The notes under the pieces were generated by a model. The model was not told where the DNA came from. It made no database searches and saw only the letters and a program-made list of their open reading frames with translations. 64,000 bases of DNA from Eustoma russellianum (Eukaryota > Streptophyta > Magnoliopsida > Gentianales > Gentianaceae), in assembly GCA_036186865.1 (NCBI GenBank), contig AP025054.1, positions 25,714,118-25,778,117 on the forward strand. The letters run 5' to 3'. Positions 56,285-64,000 of this stretch are shown one piece after another (positions within the stretch are counted from its first letter, which is position 1; every line of letters starts with the position of its first letter). Made by a program: the position numbers and the translations under genes.

Positions 56285-56530
56285 CGCTGAACACGTCAGC
56301 GCGTGACTTGCACGCACCACTCAGGTGAATACAAAGAACCACTATGCACAGCCCTATTATATGAAAACTCAATATGAGTAAGCATTCTTTCCAATTTTTA
56401 AGATTCTTTTTAATCAGTGCTCGCAACAATTGTGAGAAAGTCCTATTAACATCCTCAGTTTGGGCATCGGTTTGAGGATGGGCCGTGGTAGAAAATAAAA
56501 GCTTTTTCCCCCTCCAATTGGTACAATCAT
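56285..56530 (-). pseudogene. Ty3/Gypsy integrase fragment
   Basis: Minus frame reads GKKLLFSTTAHPQTDAQTED then VNRTFSQLLRALIKKNLKNW, followed after a shift by IEFSYNRAVHSG. This is the C-terminal part of a Gypsy integrase core; HPQTDGQTE…VNR contains the catalytic E in intact proteins. It directly abuts the right end of Copia A, so A sits between unrelated flanks. Broken and partial. Confidence 0.8.
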
Positions 56531-56639
56531 ATAAAATGGGGATAAAGCTGACTATTAACGTACAACAGAAGTGTTAAAATAGTAGTAAACACCTTACCAA
56601 ATATCATACAATTAATCCCAACTAACAAGCTCAGTACCT

Positions 56640-56718
56640 GTTTAACCTAACGAAATGATTTATAGTATAAATATGCTTTACATAATCATATATATTGTTG
56701 TTGTACTGACGTGCCATG
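56640..56718 (+). mobile_element. Scrap of an A/B-family LTR start
   Basis: AAATATGCTTTAC…GTTGTACTGACGTGCCATG resembles LTR bases of about 90-170 (GTTGTCGTACTAACGAGCCATG) and is very like the scrap at 2400-2460. It ends directly at LTR F. Confidence 0.5.
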
Positions 56719-58206
56719 TGTAGGACCTGTATAGCACCACTACAAAAGGGGAGTTGAATAGTGAGTGCGGAAAATTCGATTTTTAAAAACTTTTGGACCA
56801 AAAGACTCATTTTTGAAAACAGTTTGTGTTTTCAGATCCTAATTTGATTTATTTAAGTGACCTAGTTGTAAACCTCCAAATATTATGTAATTTAGTGAAG
56901 TTGTACTCTCAGATGTTATGATTAACTCAGAAAAATTTCAAATTAACATTCTAAGCTTAACCTCTTGAAAATACGTTTTTGGTCAGATTGCGCAAATTTT
57001 CCAGAAAGTGTACTCCGAATTAAACAAATTTATTCCTATTGATTGGGAACTCTAAATGATCTAAACATTTTATGATTTGACCCTCAAGATTTGTGTTTTA
57101 ATGGATTGAAACTTTTTGCGAAACTTTCCTTGGAAAGTATGTCAACCACATTGATGTTCTCAACCTTTGCAAATCTTAGAATCAGATTACACTTGTCTCA
57201 GAACTATTAACGTTTGATTGACTTATACTTATCCAAGTGAGGTGCAACTTGTGCCAAATGAAAACTAGGACGTTTGGCTATGTTTCTGCAAATTTTTATG
57301 ATTTTTGAAAATCATTGTCTATTTTTATCGTTGTAATGAAATTGATGCAGAAAACTGAAAACTTAAAGTAAAGTGCTGAAAAGTAAAAATACCAAGAATT
57401 TTATACTGGTTCGGTTAAAACAACCTACTCTAGTCCTTGAGGACACCTTCCTTGGTTATCACTAAACACAAAAACACCTTACCGAAAGGGTGACTGGAGT
57501 TAAACACTAACTCCACCCTTTTACAATCAAAACAACCAAACAAACCAATCACGAACACCACTACCGATCGAATGAAGTTTTGATCACACCTTGATCAACC
57601 TTGTACAAGCAATGAATGTGTATAGATGGTATAATCAAAGCCTATATATTATGTGGAATATATGAATGATAGGCTTGAGACTAAGAAGAAGAGAAAAAAA
57701 GGAAGAAGAAGAGAGTAGTCTTGCTTTTTGCACTTGTAAGAATATGAATTGTTGCCTTAGCCTTGTCTTGCACCATCTTCTTCTTTTTATATCATCATGG
57801 CCGCCCCCTAGGTTCATCTTCCTCTTTAAGAATTGTCTTGAATGCCCTTGGAAGATTGCCTTGTGTAAAAGATGACACAACCTTGCTTACCAGGTGCAAT
57901 ATAATTAGAGGGATGACTTTTTTTGCCTAGTTGTCACTTGTTGATTGGCCATCATTAATCCACCTTGGCACACTTTAAATGAGCTTTAATTTCTTAAAAA
58001 AATCTGAAAACATATGCTCAAAATCAAGGTGAATAACTACCATATAATCATAATTCAATCACCTTAAGTTTTGGAATACAATTGAAGACAAATAGATAGC
58101 AAAAATCAGCCACCACACAACATGTGCTGAAATTTTCAGCGTGTGCACGACATGTGCTGAAATTTTCAACGTGTGCTTTTCTTTTGAATTATTTCCTTAT
58201 GTGTTG
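56719..58206 (-). mobile_element. LTR F: inverted, truncated A/B-family Copia LTR
   Basis: Plus strand begins TGTAGGACC…CACTACAAAAGG, the reverse complement of the LTR end (…TTCTAGTGGTGC…CCTACA), and runs about 1.49 kb with family similarity to the dyad region, where two copies of ACATGTGCTGAAA..TTTCA occur (58108-58175). The 5' half of the LTR is missing; element G begins at the break. Confidence 0.8.
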
Positions 58207-58685
58207 TGTTAGGAAATCCGACAAGATCACTGCAAAAACACGCAGCAGAAAAACAAAACTTGATCTCTGATTTCCTACAAAGGATCCATGTTGTTCGTTT
58301 AATTCAATGAAAGAAATCAAAAACTTTACCTCTGTAGATTCGAAATCTGTAGACGTAGGAGGTGTGAACGTAGGAGGTGCGATGGCACGATCACCCTCTG
58401 TCAGTATCCACACGAATGCTTCCGTCTGGAGTGCTGGCTCTTGAACGGCGCGGATGAGAGAACTCGTTTTTCTCTAAAAACAGCTCTAGGGTTTTTTTGA
58501 TGATTCTGTGTTTTTCGTATGTCTCTATATACGAGATACACATATATATATATACACACATATATAGACATCAAAATCCGAGTCCTAATCGGATTAGTTG
58601 ATGCCAATCAAAATCCATATCAGATATGGATTCTATCAGGATATTCAAAATCCATATCAGATATGGATTCTTTCGTTAGTATCCG

Positions 58686-58726
<41 letters not shown>

Positions 58727-58756
58727 GTATATGTATATATATAATCACCAAAATAC

Positions 58757-58802
<46 letters not shown>

Positions 58803-59657
58803 TAATATCTAATATTAATATTATTAATATTGCCCATACGCATTCTTGTGTGTGACCCGATAGGCCTATATTAATTGGCAGTCGGAAACCAACAAGTAGT
58901 AATTGGTCTCTAGCAAGACATTACGACTATCCAATTAATACGAGTAAAGTCCAACTAGCCTAATAATAATACGTGCATTAATCCCTTTGTCAAACAATAT
59001 CTAGTTTGAACATAAGTCATGGTCAGCGTCACACTTATATTGTTCAAACATATGATTACTCGATCTCTAAGTAGACTGATAAAACAAATGATATTGATCA
59101 CACTATCAATTCATTTGAGCATGGCCATGCATTTCACAGCCTCACTAATCGAGGGGCCCAAAGATATCTCTCTCAAAAGAGAGGGACAAATTCTATCTTG
59201 ATTGTTCAATATCCTCTACATAATTTCTATCATATTCAATCATGACATTTATTATTATCCAGTTACGGATAATGTTTGATCATGTCAAAATATAATAGTT
59301 CTTATGTTGGAAACTATGACAACCTCAAGTCTAAGGATCAAAACATGACTATCATGAGATTTACTTACGACGCTAATCCATGTAGTAATCTCATTATGGG
59401 TCTATCCAATACACTGTTCTCTAACAAGTATCTATGAGATTGATTTGTATCACCGTACACATAATCATCTCATGATTATCAAATCAATACTCATACTGGT
59501 TATAAATTATTTTATCTCTATAACAATAATGAACCAGGGACATATATCATAATTATGTAACATACTAACCAACAATAATGATAATAAAGCCTCTTTATTA
59601 ATAATAAATGTATACCATAAAACGTCCAAATCATGGCCTAGGACACATACAATAACA
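58207..59657 (-). repeat. 3' LTR of Copia G (1.45 kb)
   Basis: Contains (TA)n (58690-58740), (AAT)n (58757-58800) and a hairpin cluster (58575-58669). The plus strand near 58465-58500 reads TTTTTCTCTAAAAACAGC with a GGGTTTTTTTG stretch. Confidence 0.85.
58575..58669. other. Hairpin cluster in G LTR
   Basis: AATCCGA (58575-58581) pairs with TCGGATT (58589-58595). The perfect AATCCATATC/GATATGGATT palindrome occurs twice (58612-58632 and 58649-58669). Confidence 0.75.
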
Positions 59658-59677
59658 ATCTCCCACTTGCACTAGGC

Positions 59678-60700
59678 CTAAAAATATCTGAGACCCTTAG
59701 ATCTAGTGTGCTGATCATGCTTGACCCGTGAGAGAGGCTTAGTCAATGGATCCGCTATGTTATCGTTTGTGTCAACTTTGCATATCTTGACATCTCCTCT
59801 ATCGATGATGTCACGAATGAGATGGTAGCGCCTGAGTATATGGTTAGATCTCTGATGTGACCTAGGCTCTTTTGCTTGTGCTATGGCACCATTGTTGTCA
59901 CAATAAATGTCCATAGGATTTGCAATGTTAGGTACCACTCCTAGCTCAACGATGAACTTCTTCAACCAAACTGCTTCTTTAGCTGCATCTGATGCTGCTA
60001 TATACTCAGCCTCTGTTGTAGAATCAGCGACAGTGTTTTGTTTTGAACTCTTCCAACTAACAGTTCCACCATTCAATGTGAATACAAAACCGGACTGCGA
60101 TATGAAATCATCTATGTCGGTTTGGAAACTAGCATCTGTGTAACCATTTACAACTAACTCGTCATCCAAACCTCCATAAACAAAGAATAAATCTTTAGTC
60201 CTTCTGAGGTTCTTAAGAATATTCTTGACAACTGTCCAGTGACCTTCACCGGGTCAGCTTGATATCTACTTGTCGTGCTCAATGTATATGAGACATCTGG
60301 TCTAGTACATAACATGACATACATGATTGGTTCTATAGCAGAAGCATAAGGAATTTTATTCATTCGATCTCAGTCATCACATGTCCGAGGACATTGATTC
60401 TTGCTAAGATGAATGCCATGAGATAAAGGCAGGAATCCTTTCTTGGACTCTCGCATGTTGAACCTCTTCAACATTTTATCTATGTATGTACTTTAACTCA
60501 AGCCTATTATCCTTTTAGATCTATCTCTATAGATCTTAATACCAAGGATATAGGTAGCCTCACCCAAGTCTTTCATTGAAAAAGAATTCCCTAACCAAGC
60601 CTTAACCTTTTGCAAGGTAGGGATATCATTCCCAATAAGCAATATGTCATCCATATATAAAACCAAAAACACTACTGCACTCCCACTAACTATCTTGTAA
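59678..60700 (-). pseudogene. Copia G pol C-terminus (RT end and RNase H)
   Basis: Minus strand: VSGSAVVFLVLYMDDILLIG (RT catalytic YMDD near 60655), then GEATYILGIKIYRDRS, then after shifts KIPYASAIEPIMYVMLCTRP, and the RNase H frame 60169-59678 (GYTDASFQTD, SSKQNTVADSTTEAEY, YCDNNGA, RSHQRSNHILRRYHLIRD, NIADPLTKPL). These motifs are those of TNT1-94/Ale-type Copia. At least two frameshifts lie between RT and RNase H. Confidence 0.88.
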
Positions 60701-60705
60701 ACCTA

Positions 60706-60717
60706 GCTCTGATACCA
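60706..60717 (-). promoter_or_regulatory. Primer binding site (tRNA-iMet) of element H
   Basis: Plus GCTCTGATACCA, 2 bp from the LTR at 60720; on the other side Copia G pol begins within a few bases. Confidence 0.85.
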
Positions 60718-60719
60718 CA

Positions 60720-61741
60720 TGTAACGTCCCGCTCCTGAACCCTAGCATCGGGAACAGTGCGCCAACCGTATCTCACTAAAGAGAATACAAAGCGTCGAAT
60801 CAATTTTCAACATGTCCGAAGAGACGTAGAAAATTTTTTCGCAGAAATGGAATACCATATATTAAATTCCATGAATAACATAAAATGTCTCAATAGAATA
60901 ATAAACAAGTCATGACAACAATATACAAAGCTAGCATCTAAAATCTATCTATCTAAATAGGGTAATGTCTGATGGAATCCCAAGGAAGTAATAACAGACA
61001 GCCGCACGGTCTTCTCATGTCCTAGATACGACCGTCAGTCCGCCCACTCTACCGTATCAGCCCCGTCTTTAACAAAGACATAGTCGTAGGCATCCTCACG
61101 CTCACCTGGAGGGGGGGAGTAGGGGTGAGTGACGGTGAAATCACCCAGTAGGTACCTGCCTCTAACTAGTACAAGATGAGCATACAAAAATGATATAACA
61201 CATAGCACATAACATGATATCACATAACCATATGGAAGAATGCGGAAAGGTAAATTACTCCAGATAAGAATGCGCAACATCATGATGCATGTCCTACTAT
61301 GCATGTCACACGCAACAAAGTCATGTCACACAAAATGCCGGTATCTCCGCCATGCAATGCATGATCCCAGGACATACTGAGTGGCTGTGGGTCGTACCCA
61401 CCCACAGTCAACATCCTGAGTGTATTTGGTCCCGCCACCGTACACCATACAGAGCGACCGCGGCCCGTACATCACGACCCACCATCAATGCAATGCACGT
61501 GCCATGAATGCAAACAACACAATTGCCTGAGGCCCCTGGCCCATCCTCACCATCCTCCGGCACTCAAATCTAGGTTCATTTATTTTCTGAATGATGATTT
61601 AATGTTGTTTGACGTTAGACCTATTTTTCCATGGCTTGTATACATTTATCGTGCATTTTCTATATTTTTCCTTATTGTTTCCCTATTTATTCAGAATTAT
61701 TACGTAATTATCTAAATTTAATAAATTATCATAACTACTAA
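60720..61741 (-). mobile_element. Gypsy-type LTR H (5' LTR by orientation), partial
   Basis: Plus strand TGTAACGTCCCGCTCC..CCTAGCATCGGGAACAG, same family as 19275-21092. GTGAGTGAC block at 61103-61155. The far end is not defined; similarity to family members fades after about 61560. No coding sequence. Chimeric with G. Confidence 0.65.
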
Positions 61742-61789
61742 AATTTAATGGAAATAATTTAATTTCCATTAAATTATTTCCATTAAATT
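61742..61789. other. Perfect 22 bp inverted repeat with 4-base loop
   Basis: AATTTAATGGAAATAATTTAAT at 61742-61763 (22 bases; central part GGAAATAATTT) is followed by TTCC and its exact reverse complement at 61768-61789. A strong hairpin or the tips of a tiny foldback element. Confidence 0.85.
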
Positions 61790-62291
61790 GGCAAAAGTTG
61801 CCAACTTGGAATTTCAAATTCAAAACCAACGGCAAGTTTGGGTTTGTTGGAGCTGATTTTATCCAAATTCTTTAGCCATCACATGGCCTATTCTTGTGCC
61901 AAGGAGTTGAGGCGATCTTGGAGGGAATATGCCATCTTAATCCTTCTTATTATCTTCATGATTTTCAAGACAATTTCTAACGTGTAAAAATGGCCAAGCT
62001 AAGAACCAAGGTGGACCAATTGTGTTGTTTCATGTTTCCAACTGTACAAGGTGTTTACAAGACCAACCAATGCGGTGAAGACACTTAAGATTTGATGATG
62101 AATATGTTGACACATTGGAGTTCTTATCTTCAAGGCCTATTTCACACTATAAACAGAGGTAATGTGAAGAAGAGAATACACAAAACTTTGAAGTAAACTT
62201 GAAGATCATTCTTGCTATTCTCTTCTTATGTTCTTGTTTCATTCTTTGTGTAGCTAAGGTGTTCCATTTTAGTTGTCTCCACTGTCAGCTA
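61790..62291. other. Unassigned sequence before LTR E
   Basis: AT-rich and without a recognisable gene. The end (CTCTTCTTATGTTCTTGTTTC..GCTAAGGTG) resembles a retrotransposon leader but has no assignable family. Confidence 0.4.
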
Positions 62292-64000
62292 TGTAGAGAT
62301 AAGGGGGTTTGAGTGATTTCAAAATAAGTGACTTAAATGTATATATATATATATAAACGTGCACAATATATATATATATATATACGTGTACATGAATGGA
62401 TGATATATTGCCATTACTTGCCTTATTTAGCTTATATATTATGTTGCCGTACTAACGAGCCATGAAGCATTAAAGCTTACATCATATGGCAAACATTTGT
62501 TGTGTTTATACTATTTTCAGGTGCCACCATTAATGAACTAAACTAGTTCATTAAGTGAAGTACTTAGTTTAATAAACTAAGTAGTTCATTAAAGGAAGCT
62601 ACATTTGGAAAAGGCACAAAGGCAACAAGGCTAAGGAAGGAAAGTCTTCTCCTCCTCCCCATCCTTTAATGCACACGCATATACACATATATATCACATA
62701 TATTTTCAGAATTTTTAAATAAAGGCACATACACATGTATTCCAACGTACTACCGACACGTTATGTATTTTACGTACGTACGTTAACGTCACACCACTAT
62801 ACTTAACTCATATTTATGAGTATATTCAGGTCTTATATCATATGATATAAGATATGGTGATGACAAATTAAATACGACACGATAAAAGGTTCTAAACCGA
62901 AATTTGTCGTATCGGACGAATACCGAAACTTCGCCAACGTGTCACGTACTTGCCATAAATAAATGGCCAGCTCCTATACTTCAAAAATCATAAATAATTT
63001 CGTGCACATGACCATATGTTCAGTCAAAAATACTTTCCATGTTGGCACACACAAATTACTCCACATTAAGGCCAAAATGTGAAGATTCCAAGTTTAATTT
63101 TGTCACATGCTAATGGTACCACTTTAAACCAGCCAAGTGCTGAGATTTAAAGTATATATTATATATATTATGTATAACATAATATATATAACATGTGCAA
63201 AAGTTAGAATTTAAATTAGAGAAAAATTGGGTAATCGATAAATATCGAAAATTCGGTTTTCTACGCACATAACATGGAACGTTTTTCTTGTACAACATGT
63301 GACACGCATCTAGACACTTTTTACATATGATATACATCTTAAAGTGTTCTAGAAAATTAAATTAAGGGCTGATTGGAATATTACATGAGTGTATTATTAA
63401 ATGTGCACTATTTTATAAAGTTAGCAAAAATAAAATTTAGCACATGTCAAACACATTACCAACGCCTATAACAGCTGGTTTGGAGCATATGTGGAGCCAT
63501 GTTAGCATATTGATTGGTCAAGAATCAATTAAACAAAGTTTGTGACCTAAAGGAAGGAGCTACAAAAGGTAACATTTCAAACTATGTCACATATATGACA
63601 CATGCTGAAAATTCAGCATGTATGTTGTATTATGGCCGAAATTTTTAGTTAAAAATGCAGATATTTTGTGTCTTGAATCATGAGGATTAATTGAGGATGT
63701 TATGGAAATGATTTGAATATTATGTAAAATAATAAAGTGTGATATTCTACATATCACACATGCTGAAATTTTTCAGCATGTGTGAAGACATGGTGTGGCC
63801 GAATTCTTAAGCTTATTTGTGTCCAAGTTCATTTCTTAATTGGTAGCAATACTTACCATAAATTGTTGATTCATTTTTATGATGAAAATTCAAAAAAAAA
63901 TGGTAATGATTTGAACTTTATCCCCATGATGCACATGCTGAAAATTCAGCATGGCAAGAATGTTATGGCCGAAATTTTAAGCATGGATTTGGAAGACTTT
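62292..64000 (+). mobile_element. LTR E of the A/B Copia family (continues past window)
   Basis: TGTAGAGATAAGGGGG… with the hairpin pair (about 62531-62583), palindrome CTTATATCATATGATATAAG (about 62832) and three dyads: 63600-63621, 63755-63784 (14 bp arms) and about 63934-63953, 159 and 174 bp apart, each followed by TGGCCGAA. Whether it is a 5' LTR or solo LTR cannot be told. Confidence 0.9.

Larger units (their letters stand above)
58207..60705 (-). mobile_element. Copia element G (TNT1/Ale-like), 3' half only
   Basis: 3' LTR 58207-59657 (plus-strand ends TGTTAGGA…AATAACA), PPT AAGTGGGAGAT on the minus strand (about 59658-59670), then RNase H and the C-terminal half of RT. At 60705 it is fused to the PBS of H. 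No 5' LTR, gag, protease or integrase is present. A different lineage from A/B by RNase H sequence. Confidence 0.85.

Overview
This is plant nuclear DNA: AT-rich, intergenic and made almost entirely of nested retrotransposons. The eukaryotic plant assignment rests on L1-type LINEs with a C-terminal RNase H, long-LTR Ty1/Copia and Ty3/Gypsy elements with plant initiator-Met primer binding sites, and (TA)n microsatellites. The species cannot be told from the window. No intact host gene is visible; only a weak hint of a divergent pair of gene 5' ends lies at about 0.9-2.3 kb.

Layout. 1-2307: unassigned DNA. 2308-4680: a Copia LTR scrap, then a 3'-truncated LINE on the minus strand (LINE-3). 4288-18833: a tandem array of about 1.2 kb units made from the 5' end of LINE-3, its (TA)n target and its flank. 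The (TA)n of the second unit was invaded by two related LINEs in tail-to-tail orientation: LINE-1 (plus, 5'-truncated, 6008-9896) and LINE-2 (minus, near full length, 9933-15767). 19275-21092: remnant of a Gypsy LTR with a 10-base assembly gap. 21093-56265: an old SIRE-like Copia element (A), split by a younger member of the same family (B, 24849-46819, TSD TCCAA). B is split in its 3' LTR by a very young non-autonomous Gypsy element (C, 35044-45067, TSD ATGTG). The 3' LTR of A also carries a solo Gypsy-type LTR (D, 51711-53697, TSD ACACC). 56266-62291: a mosaic of a Gypsy integrase scrap, an inverted Copia LTR (F), a TNT1/Ale-like Copia 3' half (G) and a Gypsy LTR plus PBS fused directly to it (H). 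62292 to the end: another LTR of the A/B family (E).

Relative ages follow from nesting and LTR divergence counted by eye: A (about 3.5% in the first 255 bp of the LTRs) is older than B (9 substitutions in about 3.2 kb), which is older than C (2 substitutions in about 4.1 kb).

The most unusual signals are these. (1) Copia A and B share a TGA stop and frame change between gag and pol, inside a 97-nt segment with intron-like ends whose removal would join gag to pol in frame. (2) The long Copia LTRs carry a phased array of co-varying dyad palindromes every 159-172 bp, each followed at a fixed distance by an ATGGCCG box. (3) LINE-1 and LINE-2 share 3' UTR hairpins with compensatory changes. (4) All LINE ends lie in (TA)n tracts, and a satellite-like array grew from one of them. 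(5) B has about nine polypurine tracts before its 3' LTR.
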